From the NCBI RefSeq assembly GCF_003664185.1, contig NZ_RCCS01000005.1:496001-560000 (forward strand): a stretch of 64,000 bases of DNA, read 5' to 3'. This DNA comes from Tenacibaculum discolor (GTDB lineage: Bacteria > Bacteroidota > Bacteroidia > Flavobacteriales > Flavobacteriaceae). A program made the translations under genes and the position numbers. The notes below the pieces were generated by a model that did not search any database, had not been told where the DNA came from, and worked only from the letters and a program-made list of their open reading frames with translations. Below, in pieces: positions 17,310-26,730 of this stretch (within the stretch, counting starts at the first letter, position 1; each line of letters starts with the position of its first letter).

Positions 17310-18890
17310 TTACGCTGCTTTAGGTCTAAGTTTAAAGAATTTAATAAAGCTTTCAGGGTTTTCTACAACACCGCGTTCTGAAATAAGTTTAATATTGATG
17401 TTTTTTTCTTTTGCTTTGAATGCAAAATCCTCTAAAATTTCAATAATATCATTATCTAAGTATCTAGTTTTTCTTACATCTAATTCTAAATGAGTGTCTT
17501 CAGGTAAACTATCTAACTCTTTTAAAATAGCCCCTTTATTAAAGAAAGTTACTTCTTCAGCAAGTGTCATTTTTATTTTATGTACACCATTACTTTTATC
17601 TTCAATATGTAAGAAGTGAGAGTTTTGGTAGCTTTTTATTAAGATAACAAAAACTCCTACTGCTAATCCTAAAGAAATTCCTGTAAGTAAATCGGTGAAA
17701 ACAATACCTAAAACAGTTACAATAAAAGGAACAAATTGTTTCCATCCTAAAGAAAACATTTGTTTAAATAAGCTAGGTTTTGCTAACTTGTAGCCAACAA
17801 CTAATAGTATTGCTGCTAAAACAGATAAAGGTATTTTATTTAATAAGGTAGGAATTAAAATAACTGATAGTAGTAATAATACCCCGTGAATAATTGCTGA
17901 CATTTTAGATTTACCTCCTGATTGAATATTGGCAGAACTTCTAACAATTACTTGAGTAATAGGTAAACCTCCGATTAAACCAGATAAGATATTTCCTGTT
18001 CCTTGTGCTAATAATTCTCTATTTGTTGGAGTTACATTTTTATCTGGATCTAATTTATCTGTAGCTTCAACACAAAGTAAAGTTTCTAAACTAGCTACTA
18101 ATGCAATTGTAAACGCAGTTACCCAAACTTCATAGTTTGTAATAGCGCTAAAGTCAGGGAATGTAAATTGTGTTAAGAAAGAATCGAAACTTTCAGGAAT
18201 TGGTACACTTACCAAATGAGAAGCTTGTATTGCTAATGTTTCATTTCCTTGTGTTACTGTAAAAAATATAATTCCTGTTACTACAGCTACTAAAGGTCCT
18301 TGAATTAATTGGAATATTTTTCCTTTTTTACTTAAAACTTTATCCCAAAGAATTAAAATAGCTAACCCAATAAAACCAATAACCATTGATCCTATGGTAA
18401 TATTATCAGTTATACTTAAAATAGCTGAAAAAGTGTTTTCACCTGAAGGTTCTATAAAGCTATCTGCTCCTTCTGGTTCAGCATCATATCCGAAGAAATG
18501 AGGAATTTGCTTTAAAATTATAATAATACCAATACCGGTAAGCATTCCTTTAATTACTGATGAAGGAAAGTAGTAACCAATAACTCCAGCTTTAAGAACA
18601 CCAAAAAGTATTTGAATAATACCTCCTAATACAACAGCTACTAAGAAGTTTTCATAACCACCTAAGGCACCAATAGCAGTTAATACAATGGCAGCTAAAC
18701 CAGCTGCAGGGCCACTAACTCCAATTTTAGAACCACTTAAGGCTCCGACAACAGTACCCCCTATAATTCCAGCAATTACACCTGAAAAAAGAGGAGCTCC
18801 ACTAGCTAAAGCAATACCTAAACATAAAGGTAAGGCAACAAAGAATACAACAATACTTGCGGGTAAGTCGCTTTTAATAGTTTTAAACAT
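17310..18890 (-). CDS. SulP family inorganic anion transporter with C-terminal STAS domain
   Basis: The 526-residue protein has about ten to fourteen membrane spans (~10-400), the SulP opening DLPASIVVFFVALPLCLGIALASG, and a C-terminal STAS domain (~420-520; the STAS core is seen as ELDVRKTRYLDNDIIEILE). SulP proteins carry sulfate, bicarbonate or dicarboxylates. Direct linkage to two carbonic anhydrases favours bicarbonate, as in cyanobacterial BicA, but substrate cannot be read from sequence. Confidence 0.94.
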   Translation of the reverse strand: MFKTIKSDLPASIVVFFVALPLCLGIALASGAPLFSGVIAGIIGGTVVGALSGSKIGVSGPAAGLAAIVLTAIGALGGYENFLVAVVLGGIIQILFGVLKAGVIGYYFPSSVIKGMLTGIGIIIILKQIPHFFGYDAEPEGADSFIEPSGENTFSAILSITDNITIGSMVIGFIGLAILILWDKVLSKKGKIFQLIQGPLVAVVTGIIFFTVTQGNETLAIQASHLVSVPIPESFDSFLTQFTFPDFSAITNYEVWVTAFTIALVASLETLLCVEATDKLDPDKNVTPTNRELLAQGTGNILSGLIGGLPITQVIVRSSANIQSGGKSKMSAIIHGVLLLLSVILIPTLLNKIPLSVLAAILLVVGYKLAKPSLFKQMFSLGWKQFVPFIVTVLGIVFTDLLTGISLGLAVGVFVILIKSYQNSHFLHIEDKSNGVHKIKMTLAEEVTFFNKGAILKELDSLPEDTHLELDVRKTRYLDNDIIEILEDFAFKAKEKNINIKLISERGVVENPESFIKFFKLRPKAA

Positions 18891-19071
18891 AATATATGCG
18901 TTTGTTTAGACTCCAAATAAAAATTTAGAGCGTATTTAATTTAAATGATTGATTTTAATAAGAGAAACTCAAAATGTCTCAATGAAGCAATAGTGTTATT
19001 GCTGCGTATTGAAATATTTTTCCAGGTTTTCTATTTGAGACCTCTTATAGGAGGTACTTACTTAAATATTA

Positions 19072-19371
19072 TTAAGCAGTAAAAAACTCAGGAGGTGGGG
19101 TAAGAATTTTTGGGTATTGTGAAACGTAGTTTTTAGATAGAAAACTAACGTTTTTCTTTTTTTGGATTTTCTTATATAAAAAAGAAGTATAATCTTCATT
19201 AGGGTGAGCTTTTAGTTCAGCTACCTTAACATGTTTAGTGTTTTCTTCTTCTTCACTAAGGTTTAAGAAAATAGTAATATCTTGATCTTTATCAACCAAC
19301 GTAATTATCGAAGGCGTAACAATAATGCCCGCAAACAGTACGAAAAAAAAGATGGCAATTTTAGATTTCAA
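19072..19371 (-). CDS. Small conserved hypothetical membrane/exported protein
   Basis: The 99-residue protein has one N-terminal hydrophobic segment (IAIFFFVLFAGIIVTPSII) and a charged extracytoplasmic tail ending in PPPEFFTA. No family was recognised. The only possible initiator is TTG: no ATG lies in frame. A -7 element 23 bases upstream supports the gene. It lies just after batE on the same strand but has its own promoter. Confidence 0.72.
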   Translation of the reverse strand: MKSKIAIFFFVLFAGIIVTPSIITLVDKDQDITIFLNLSEEEENTKHVKVAELKAHPNEDYTSFLYKKIQKKKNVSFLSKNYVSQYPKILTPPPEFFTA

Positions 19372-19393
19372 TATTTTTTTATTTATTTAGAGG

Positions 19394-19401
19394 CAAAAGT
19401 A
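19394..19401 (-). promoter_or_regulatory. -7 promoter element for the 99-residue protein
   Basis: TACTTTTG on the minus strand, 22 bases upstream of the TTG start, in the gap after batE. Confidence 0.5.
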
Positions 19402-19424
19402 GTTAATTTTTTAACGCTAAAATG

Positions 19425-20177
19425 TTATAGTTCTTTTAAAATTTTGGATTTAACCCATCCGACTTTACCATCAGCAAGTTTTATTTTTTTCCAATTATCT
19501 ACCGAATCTAGCACATTAACTTTGGTTCCTTCGTGTAATGTGAAAATCTCATTTGAGCTATCTGTAGGTTCATTATTAACAGAAACTTCTTCAATGTAAA
19601 TAATAGCTTCAGTAGTGTTTTTAGCTTGATTGTATTGTGTATATGTAATAACTAAAGAGATACTTAAAAGTAAAAATGATAAAATACTAGTTGTAAAGTA
19701 AGTTCTTTTTTTACTTGGTGTATAGGCAAAGTAAAAGAGTAAAAATAAAATAGAGGCAATAAAAGAAAGTACAATGGTAATTACAGCCCAAGTGTTATAG
19801 GTAAACTTTTGTAAGTAGTTTTTGTTGAATTTTTGAAAAACTGATTTTGGTAATGCCTCAATTCTATCAAGAGTTAAGCGTCTTGCTATAATTAAGTTGT
19901 TTTTTGCATCTTCATTTAAAGGGTTTAACTGTAATGCTTTCTCATAATTATAAATTGCAGGAGCTATTTTATTAAGCTTGTAGTAACAATTACCCAAGTT
20001 GTAATATACTTCGGAGGATGCTAGATTTTCATCTTCTATTTGCTCGTATAGTTTAATAGCTTCTTCATAATTACCTTCTTTGTATAAAGAATTAGCGTTT
20101 GAAAATAAATCGTTGGCATTTTGTGCTAACGTAATTGTTGACACAAATAAGAATAAATGTATAATTAGCTTTCTCAT
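19425..20177 (-). CDS. batE: BatE-like TPR and SH3-domain protein
   Basis: The 250-residue protein has a signal peptide, two or three TPR units (~25-95, YEEAIKLYEQI and APAIYNYEKALQLNP), two membrane spans (~125-175) and a C-terminal bacterial SH3 domain (~190-250, VNVLDSVDNWKKIKLADGKVGW). It is the last gene of the Bat operon; its ATG overlaps the batD stop (TAATG). BatE is reported in Bacteroides/Francisella-type Bat clusters. Its biochemical role is unknown. Confidence 0.88.
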   Translation of the reverse strand: MRKLIIHLFLFVSTITLAQNANDLFSNANSLYKEGNYEEAIKLYEQIEDENLASSEVYYNLGNCYYKLNKIAPAIYNYEKALQLNPLNEDAKNNLIIARRLTLDRIEALPKSVFQKFNKNYLQKFTYNTWAVITIVLSFIASILFLLFYFAYTPSKKRTYFTTSILSFLLLSISLVITYTQYNQAKNTTEAIIYIEEVSVNNEPTDSSNEIFTLHEGTKVNVLDSVDNWKKIKLADGKVGWVKSKILKEL

Positions 20178-21940
20178 TATAACTGTCTATCTAATTGCGT
20201 TATTACTTGTTTTGCTTTTTCATATTCCTCTTTCATTTGCACATTAGTAATTGGAGTATATCTAGCAAAATCACAATCGTTAAATACTTCAATAAAATTA
20301 TTAATGGTTTCTTTATTAACGTTTTTGTTAGCTAATAAATCAGTAATTTTTTCACGACTTATGTCAGATGTTTCCACACCTAGTTTTGCTTTTAAGTAAT
20401 TATGTAAGGCTCTTTCTAAAGCTTCATAAAAAGCTTCTTTATTACCTAATTGCTTTTGTGCTTCTGATAAGTATTTCTTAGCAAGCTTGTCTGCTTTTCG
20501 TAGTTTGTTTCCTAGCACATCGCTATCACGTTCTTCTTTCTTCTTCTGAATAACGATTCCAACGGGAATTGCTAAAATAGGAAGTAGCAAAAGAATATAA
20601 AATAGGGTCGATTTAAAGAAATCATCTGTTTTTACAGGTTGTAAATTAGTATTTGTTTGAATATATCTAAAGTCACTACCTGTAACTTTTATATCTTGCT
20701 TGACTACTGTATTAGCATCAGAGTTTGTTGGAACTTCTTTTCCTTCTAAAACATCAACGTATAAATCATCTGTAGTGATGGTTTGGTATACTTTTTCTTT
20801 AGGGTTAAAGTAAGAAAAGCTAATTTTTGGAATTCTATATTTTCCTTTAAATTCAGGAACAACAGTATAGTTATCAGTAACGGAACCAGATAATCCAGTT
20901 CCAGTAATACGAACGTTTTCTTTTCTTTCTGGTTGATAAACTTCTAGTTCTTTAGGAGTTTCAATTTTTGGAAGTTCAAAAAGTTTTAAATTTCCTTTAC
21001 CATTAACCGAAACTTTAATTTGTGACGATTCATTTGCTTTTAAGGTATTTTTACTTAAAGAAACATCAAAAGAAAATTCACCAACAGCTCCTGTGAAGTC
21101 TTCTGGTTTGTTCTTGAGAGGTAAAGCCTGAGCGTTAACAATCTTCTTAGCAGAAGAAAACTCTTTACGAACTTGACGTGTAATTACATTTCCGAAAAAG
21201 TCAGCTCTTCCGGTAGGAACTGCCACAATTATATCCATTTTCATAGGATCTATTGTCAGTTTACCAGAGGTTGTTGGGATTAACAAGGCTTTGTGTAAAA
21301 CAGCGTAACGATAATTTTCCCCATTATAGGTGCCTGTTTTAACTGGTATTCCGTTACGTTTAATTTCTTGATTCCAGAAACCGTTATACTGTGGGGCTTC
21401 GGTTATTGCATTGTCGTAAATACCAACATTATCGCTAAAATATAATCGATATTCTACATAAATTCCCTCACCAACATAAGGTTTAGATTTAGAAATTTCA
21501 GCAACTAAATGAATATTTTGCTCAGCAATATAACTAGGATCATTTGGGTTTTTGGGAATGTCAACAGCATCTAAAACAATAATTTTTACGGGATTTGATT
21601 TTATTGTTTTTCCATCAATTTCAATACTGGCTGAAGGGATGTTAAATTCTCCTTTTCTTTTAGGTTGCAGTATGAAAGTATATGATTGATTAAAAGAGAC
21701 TTTACCGTTAATCCAGGATTGACTTACTGATTGACTAGGACCACCAACTATTTTAAAATTTGTGAAGTTAGGAGCTTCAAAATTATCTGCTCCTTGTTTG
21801 TTGATTGAAAACTCAACACGTAACCGTTGGTTTACACCCAATTTGTTTTTACTAACGGTAGCCGTTAATGCAGCGTCTTGCGCATTAATGGTTAATGTTA
21901 TAAAACTAACTAATAACGATATGTATATTTTCAACTTCAT
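20177..21940 (-). CDS. batD: BatD family protein
   Basis: The 587-residue protein has a signal peptide (KIYISLLVSFITLTINAQ), several beta-sandwich oxygen-tolerance domains (~25-420, with ASIEIDGKTIKSNPVKI and GKYRIPKISFSYFNP), one membrane span (~445-465) and a cytoplasmic helical tail. I chose the ATG at 21940 over an upstream in-frame TTG because it gives a clean signal peptide. In the Bat operon it is the large periplasmic partner of the VWA proteins. Confidence 0.92.
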   Translation of the reverse strand: MKLKIYISLLVSFITLTINAQDAALTATVSKNKLGVNQRLRVEFSINKQGADNFEAPNFTNFKIVGGPSQSVSQSWINGKVSFNQSYTFILQPKRKGEFNIPSASIEIDGKTIKSNPVKIIVLDAVDIPKNPNDPSYIAEQNIHLVAEISKSKPYVGEGIYVEYRLYFSDNVGIYDNAITEAPQYNGFWNQEIKRNGIPVKTGTYNGENYRYAVLHKALLIPTTSGKLTIDPMKMDIIVAVPTGRADFFGNVITRQVRKEFSSAKKIVNAQALPLKNKPEDFTGAVGEFSFDVSLSKNTLKANESSQIKVSVNGKGNLKLFELPKIETPKELEVYQPERKENVRITGTGLSGSVTDNYTVVPEFKGKYRIPKISFSYFNPKEKVYQTITTDDLYVDVLEGKEVPTNSDANTVVKQDIKVTGSDFRYIQTNTNLQPVKTDDFFKSTLFYILLLLPILAIPVGIVIQKKKEERDSDVLGNKLRKADKLAKKYLSEAQKQLGNKEAFYEALERALHNYLKAKLGVETSDISREKITDLLANKNVNKETINNFIEVFNDCDFARYTPITNVQMKEEYEKAKQVITQLDRQL

Positions 21941-21991
21941 GTTATTTTTCAAAAATGTCTAAAAATAAATAAGATTTTAAAAACTGTAAAA

Positions 21992-22816
21992 TTACCAGTC
22001 TTTTTCTTGTTTTACTTTTCTTCCTTTTGATTTTTTCGCATTCATTTTTTTCTGCGTCTTGTTTTCCTCATTATTTAAACTCTCTAAAAGTTGTTTCATT
22101 TGTTCAGGAGTCATTTTACCTTGTTGAGGTTTAGGCTTTTGATTTTGTTTGTCTTTTTGGTCTTGATTAGGTTTTTGTTGATTTTTTTGATCGTCATTTT
22201 TCTGATCTTGTTTATCATCTTTTTTATCCTTATCGTCGCCTTTCTGATCTTTATTTTTGTCGTTCTTTTTGTCTTTGTCGTTTTGTTTTTGTTGATCTTT
22301 ATTTTTGTCGTTCTTTTTGTCTTTGTTTTTATCCTTGTTGTCCTTCTGGTTTTGTTGTTGCTTTTTAACTTCTTTTTGAGCAACAGCTAAATTATAACGT
22401 GTTTCATCGTCATTCGGATTTCTACGTAAGGAATTTTTAAAGGCTTCAACAGCTTGTTCATATTGCTTTTGTTCCATCATAGCATTACCTATGTTGTGAT
22501 AAGCTTCAGCCTGAGCCATTTTGTCTTTTGAAGTCTCAGTAGTTACTTTAAACTGTTCTACAGCTTCTTTGTATTTCTTTTCTTGGTATAAAGTATTACC
22601 AAAATTATAACTTGCTTTTTCATACTTGCTGTTCTTACCTAAAGCTTTTCGGTAGGCAATAGCAGCATCACTAAACTTTTGTTTATTGTATAGTTTGTTT
22701 CCTTCTCGTAACAAAGCACGTGCTTCACGCTGTAGTTTAAGTGTGTCTTGTTGCGCATTTGCCATTGCAGAAACTGCAAAAACTAGAATGAATATTAAAT
22801 TTTGTAAACTTTTCAT
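21992..22816 (-). CDS. batC: BatC-like TPR protein with Lys/Asp/Asn/Gln low-complexity region
   Basis: The 274-residue protein has a signal peptide, three TPR units (~30-140, SDAAIAYRKALGKNSKYEKA onward) and a strongly charged low-complexity region at ~150-240 built almost only from K, D, N and Q. The C-terminus is again basic (KSKGRKVKQEKDW). The TPR part probably binds BatA/BatB or other Bat proteins. The low-complexity part is encoded by near-repeated DNA (22140-22370) and is likely length-variable between strains. Confidence 0.88.
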   Translation of the reverse strand: MKSLQNLIFILVFAVSAMANAQQDTLKLQREARALLREGNKLYNKQKFSDAAIAYRKALGKNSKYEKASYNFGNTLYQEKKYKEAVEQFKVTTETSKDKMAQAEAYHNIGNAMMEQKQYEQAVEAFKNSLRRNPNDDETRYNLAVAQKEVKKQQQNQKDNKDKNKDKKNDKNKDQQKQNDKDKKNDKNKDQKGDDKDKKDDKQDQKNDDQKNQQKPNQDQKDKQNQKPKPQQGKMTPEQMKQLLESLNNEENKTQKKMNAKKSKGRKVKQEKDW

Positions 22817-22824
22817 ACTACACT

Positions 22825-23862
22825 TTAAGATTCTTCGTTAAACAAATCTACTTTCTTCAACCATTTGGTTTTCTTATCGAACAAAAACATATCTAAAATT
22901 AAAAACAACAGTCCAATTCCTACAAACCATTGAAATTGGTCTTTATAATCAGAAAATTGTTTTGTCTCAAATTCATTTTTTTGTGCATTTCCAATAATCT
23001 TCTCAATGGCTTCTACTGGATTTTCAGTTTTATTACCATCAAAATATTGTCCGTCAGAAGCATCAGCAACTCCTTGTAAAACATCAGGCTTTCTTTGGGT
23101 AATTACTGTTTCTCCCATTCTGTCTTTTTTATAACCAATAAGCGCGCCATTTAATTTAATAGGAATTGGGCCTCCTTTTTCAGTTCCTACACCTACCGTG
23201 TAAACTTTTACTCCTTCGTTGGCGATATTTTGAGCCACTTGTTTTGTCTCTTCTTGGTGATCTTCACCATCTGAAATAATTATTAAAAAACGATTAGTTT
23301 GCTCATCGTTATCGTAATAAGTGTTTGCTAGATTTAAAGCTTCATTAATGGCTGTTCCTTGACTTGAAACCATATCTGGATTAGCGTTTTGCAAAAACAT
23401 TTTTGCTGCAGCATGGTCAGTGGTAATAGGTAGTAAAGGGTAAGCATTACCTGCATAGATAATAATACCAACTCTATCACTTCCTAACTTATCAATAGTT
23501 TTAGATATAATTTGTTTTGCTTTTTCTAATCTGTTAGGAGCAATATCTTCAGCTAACATACTTTTAGAAACATCTAATGCAAACACTACATCAACACCTT
23601 CTCTTTTAACGGTTTTTAGTTTTGTTCCCATTTTTGGGTTAACTAATGAGAGAATTAAAAACGATAATCCTACTAAAAAGAAAACAAGTTTTAATACTGA
23701 TTTAAAGGTTGATGTGTTTGGTGCTATTTTAGATAAAAGAGCTGGATTAGCAAATTTTTTTTGAGTTCGTTTTTTCCACCATAAAACTAATAGGAAAACC
23801 ACAATTATTACAGGAATAATTGCAAAAAGATAAAAATATATTGGTTCTTCTAATTTGTACAT
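22825..23862 (-). CDS. batB: BatB, VWA-domain membrane protein
   Basis: The 345-residue protein has membrane spans at ~8-28 and ~55-75, a von Willebrand A domain (~85-300) with the metal-ion site DVSKSML (DxSxS, ~95) and the later SDGED motif, and a C-terminal membrane span. It belongs to the Bat operon, with batA just upstream. Confidence 0.93.
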   Translation of the reverse strand: MYKLEEPIYFYLFAIIPVIIVVFLLVLWWKKRTQKKFANPALLSKIAPNTSTFKSVLKLVFFLVGLSFLILSLVNPKMGTKLKTVKREGVDVVFALDVSKSMLAEDIAPNRLEKAKQIISKTIDKLGSDRVGIIIYAGNAYPLLPITTDHAAAKMFLQNANPDMVSSQGTAINEALNLANTYYDNDEQTNRFLIIISDGEDHQEETKQVAQNIANEGVKVYTVGVGTEKGGPIPIKLNGALIGYKKDRMGETVITQRKPDVLQGVADASDGQYFDGNKTENPVEAIEKIIGNAQKNEFETKQFSDYKDQFQWFVGIGLLFLILDMFLFDKKTKWLKKVDLFNEES

Positions 23863-23867
23863 CTTGC

Positions 23868-24878
23868 TTAAATAAAACTTTTAAATACTGTATTTTTTAG
23901 GGTGAATTCTAAGAGTAAAAATATTCCTGCTAGAAGAACTAAAAAGCGATATTTTTCAGAGTAATTATAATATTTAAACTCTTCGATTTTAGTTTTTTCT
24001 AACTTGTCAATCTCGTCATAAATTTCTTTCAACTTAGTGTTGTTAGTTGCTCTAAAATATTTACCACCAGTTTCGTTAGCAATATGTTTTAGTAAATCTT
24101 CGTCAATTTCTACTTGTTGGTTTTTAAATGAAATTTTCCCTGTTCTTGGGTCTTTAGCCCAAGGAAAAGGAGCCATTCCGTTAGTTCCAATACCAATAGT
24201 ATAAACCTTAATACCGTTTCCCTTTGCTAAATCAGTAGCAGTTTTAGGATCAACAAAACCAGCATTATTTACACCGTCTGTCAATAAGATAATAACTTTA
24301 CTTTTGGCTTTACTATCCTTTAGTCTGTTAACCGCAGAACCTAAGCCCATACCTATAGCTGTTCCTCCTTCTAGTTGTCCCCATTTAATTTCTGAAATGG
24401 TTCTTTTTACAATAGATTTATCACTAGTTATCGGAGTTTGTGTAAAACTTTCTCCTGCATAAACTACAATACCAATACGATCATTTGGACGTCGGTTTAT
24501 AAAGTCAGTTGCAACTCTTTTTAAAGCTTCCAGACGGTTTGGTTTAAGGTCTTTTGCTAACATACTGGCTGAAACATCAACAGCCATTACAATATCTATT
24601 CCTCGATTCGTCTTAGTTTTTTTACTAACAGCTACATTTCTAGGGCGTGCCAAAGCAACTATTAAACAGGTTAATGCTAATAACCTTAAGAATTGTAGTA
24701 AAGGTTTTAGTTTAGGTAAAATTGAACCCTGTACTTTAAAACCTTTAGTACTTGGCATTCTAAGCTGAGCACTATCTTTTTTTTGGGTGTAAAAACTCCA
24801 AAAAGCTAATAAAGGAATTAATACTAGCAACCATAAAAACTCAGGACTATGAAACTCGAAATTATTCCACTTCATCAT
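23868..24878 (-). CDS. batA: BatA, VWA-domain membrane protein
   Basis: The 336-residue protein has N-terminal membrane spans (~10-30, 60-80), a VWA domain with the DVSASML metal site (~100) and TDGVNN, and a C-terminal span. Its first 17 bases overlap the preceding gene. BatA and BatB are paralogous VWA proteins thought to act with the MoxR ATPase on envelope proteins under stress. Confidence 0.93.
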   Translation of the reverse strand: MMKWNNFEFHSPEFLWLLVLIPLLAFWSFYTQKKDSAQLRMPSTKGFKVQGSILPKLKPLLQFLRLLALTCLIVALARPRNVAVSKKTKTNRGIDIVMAVDVSASMLAKDLKPNRLEALKRVATDFINRRPNDRIGIVVYAGESFTQTPITSDKSIVKRTISEIKWGQLEGGTAIGMGLGSAVNRLKDSKAKSKVIILLTDGVNNAGFVDPKTATDLAKGNGIKVYTIGIGTNGMAPFPWAKDPRTGKISFKNQQVEIDEDLLKHIANETGGKYFRATNNTKLKEIYDEIDKLEKTKIEEFKYYNYSEKYRFLVLLAGIFLLLEFTLKNTVFKSFI

Positions 24879-25779
24879 CTTCTTCTTGTTTTTTAGGTTT
24901 TAAATTGTCTATTATAAGCTTTGCATCTTTTCGATCTTCCTCTATTTCGTACGATAAAGGCTTAGACTTTGCAAATTTTACTAAGTCAGACTCTTGTAAC
25001 AGTCCCTTTAATTTGTCAATAATTTCCCTAGAGGTTTCTATTGATTTTGTGTCATTGAAGTCTTTTAAAACGTCAATTAATTCATCAGTAGTACTTTCTA
25101 AGGCAGGTACATGTAACTCTCTTTCAATATAACCTCTTATAATGTCTGTTAGTTCACTATAATATTTTTTAACCTGATTATTTTGCCACAATAGTTTTTT
25201 GTCAAGTTCCTCCAGTTTTTGTATTGCTTCTTCATAAGGAGGCAATAAAGGGATAATAACCTTTTCTTCTTGTTCTTTTTTCTTTTTGAAAACAAAGAAG
25301 TAGAGTAGTAGAGCTATAATAATAAAGGCTATTACAACCCACCAGATGTATTGTTTGAAATCGTCAAACTGATATGGTTCTCCCTTAATTCCTTTAATAG
25401 GGAATTTTTTAATTTTAGTAGTGTCAATAGGAACAGTAGCTACGTTAACTAGTAAACTATCGGTTAAATAAGCTTGGTTTCTAATAAATATTTGTTGTTG
25501 CGGAATGTAAAAAGCACCGCTATCAAAGCCTGTTAAAATATATTTTCGGATGAGTTTGTTTTCAATAGTGTCGATTTTGAGTGTATCGATAACCTCTAAT
25601 CCTTTTAGGTTTTCTAGCTTAGGAATGATAACATTTTCAGTTTCATTAACAGATATTTTATATTGAAACTGTTCACCAATTCTGATGTTTGTTGTGTCAA
25701 TTTCTGCTTTTACCTGAGGTTGTTGTGCAAAGGCAAAAGAAGTTAAAAACAAGCATATGTAAAGTAGTTTGTGTTTCAT
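24862..25779 (-). CDS. Bat-operon membrane protein (DUF4381/BatD-like, unnamed)
   Basis: The 305-residue protein has a signal peptide (LLYICLFLTSFAFAQ), a beta-rich BatD-like extracytoplasmic domain (~20-125), one membrane span (~145-165, WWVVIAFIIIALLLYFFVF) and a cytoplasmic helical tail with ELDKKLLWQNNQVKKYYSEL. This is the position of the conserved protein between DUF58 and batA in other Bacteroidetes. The acidic end (EEDDEVE) is encoded in the overlap with batA. Confidence 0.85.
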   Translation of the reverse strand: MKHKLLYICLFLTSFAFAQQPQVKAEIDTTNIRIGEQFQYKISVNETENVIIPKLENLKGLEVIDTLKIDTIENKLIRKYILTGFDSGAFYIPQQQIFIRNQAYLTDSLLVNVATVPIDTTKIKKFPIKGIKGEPYQFDDFKQYIWWVVIAFIIIALLLYFFVFKKKKEQEEKVIIPLLPPYEEAIQKLEELDKKLLWQNNQVKKYYSELTDIIRGYIERELHVPALESTTDELIDVLKDFNDTKSIETSREIIDKLKGLLQESDLVKFAKSKPLSYEIEEDRKDAKLIIDNLKPKKQEEDDEVE

Positions 25780-25788
25780 TGTTTGTTC

Positions 25789-26655
25789 TTATCCTTTTCG
25801 TTTAAAATAACCTAACAATTTTCGTACGTAACTTTCATCAACTCTAGTATTGATAGTTCCTGCACCACTTTTGGTAAAAGTGGATTCAAAGTAATTTGTT
25901 AAACGTAAAGCGTTAGCTTTGTAGTGAGTTCTAACTGATTTTGAACTCGTATTAACCAATTGAGTTTTTCCTGTTTCAGCATCCATCATAGGAACCATTC
26001 CTAAATTAGGGATTTCCTCATCATGTTTGTCATATACACGTATACCAGTTACATCATGTTTATTACCAACAATTTTCAACGTACGTTCGTAATCATCGTC
26101 CATAAAATCAGAAAGCATGAAAACAATCGCTTTCTTTTTCATGATGTTGGATAAAAATTTGAGAGCTTCACTAATGTTAGTTTGTCTACTTTTTGGTTGA
26201 AACTCGATAAGCTCACGAATAATTCGTAATACGTGACTTTTCCCTTTTTTAGGTGGAATATACAGTTCAACTTGATCAGAAAACAGAATTAACCCGACTT
26301 TATCGTTATTTTGAATAGCAGAAAAGGCTAATGTAGCTGCAATTTCTGTTACGGTATCTTTTTTAAATTGTTCAGAAGTACCAAAAAACTCAGAACCAGA
26401 AATGTCTACTACCAACATCATGGTAAGTTCGCGTTCTTCTTCAAAAACTTTTACATAAGGTTCGTTGTAGCGAGCGGTAACATTCCAATCAATAGCTCTG
26501 ATATCGTCTCCATATTGATATTGACGTACTTCAGAAAAAGTCATACCTCTACCTTTAAAGGTTGAGTGATATTCACCTCCAAAAATATGATTAGACAGCC
26601 TACGTGTCTTTATTTCTATTTTTCGAACTTTTTTTAGTAACTCTTTTGTATCCAT
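25789..26655 (-). CDS. DUF58 domain-containing protein
   Basis: The 288-residue protein has the DUF58 signature RQYQYGDDIRAIDWNVTARY (~42-61), then a VWA-like domain with DISGSEFFG (metal site near 90). There is no membrane span. DUF58 proteins are almost always encoded with MoxR ATPases, as here, and may act as an adaptor for them. Confidence 0.94.
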   Translation of the reverse strand: MDTKELLKKVRKIEIKTRRLSNHIFGGEYHSTFKGRGMTFSEVRQYQYGDDIRAIDWNVTARYNEPYVKVFEEERELTMMLVVDISGSEFFGTSEQFKKDTVTEIAATLAFSAIQNNDKVGLILFSDQVELYIPPKKGKSHVLRIIRELIEFQPKSRQTNISEALKFLSNIMKKKAIVFMLSDFMDDDYERTLKIVGNKHDVTGIRVYDKHDEEIPNLGMVPMMDAETGKTQLVNTSSKSVRTHYKANALRLTNYFESTFTKSGAGTINTRVDESYVRKLLGYFKRKG

Positions 26656-26730
26656 GTTTTCAATTGTCAGTTAACAGTTATCAATAATCAGTAAAGTGTT
26701 TTTGGCTGATAATTGCTCATTGATAATTGA
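26656..26730. repeat. AT-rich repeat-like spacer inside the Bat operon
   Basis: The 75-base gap between moxR and DUF58 consists largely of variants of TGATAATTG / CAATTGTCAGTTAACAG in both orientations (for example TGATAATTGCTCATTGATAA). Other gaps in this operon are 0-10 bases, apart from 51 bases before batD, and lack this pattern. Confidence 0.5.

Noticed and set aside
19039..19056. ACCTC/GAGGT hairpin downstream of the 99-residue membrane protein gene
   Set aside because: Short stem with no T run in either direction; not supported as a terminator.
22091..22390. 99-codon hydrophobic frame on the plus strand opposite batC
   Set aside because: It is the antisense image of the K/D/N/Q low-complexity tract, whose codons read as Phe/Leu/Val on the other strand.
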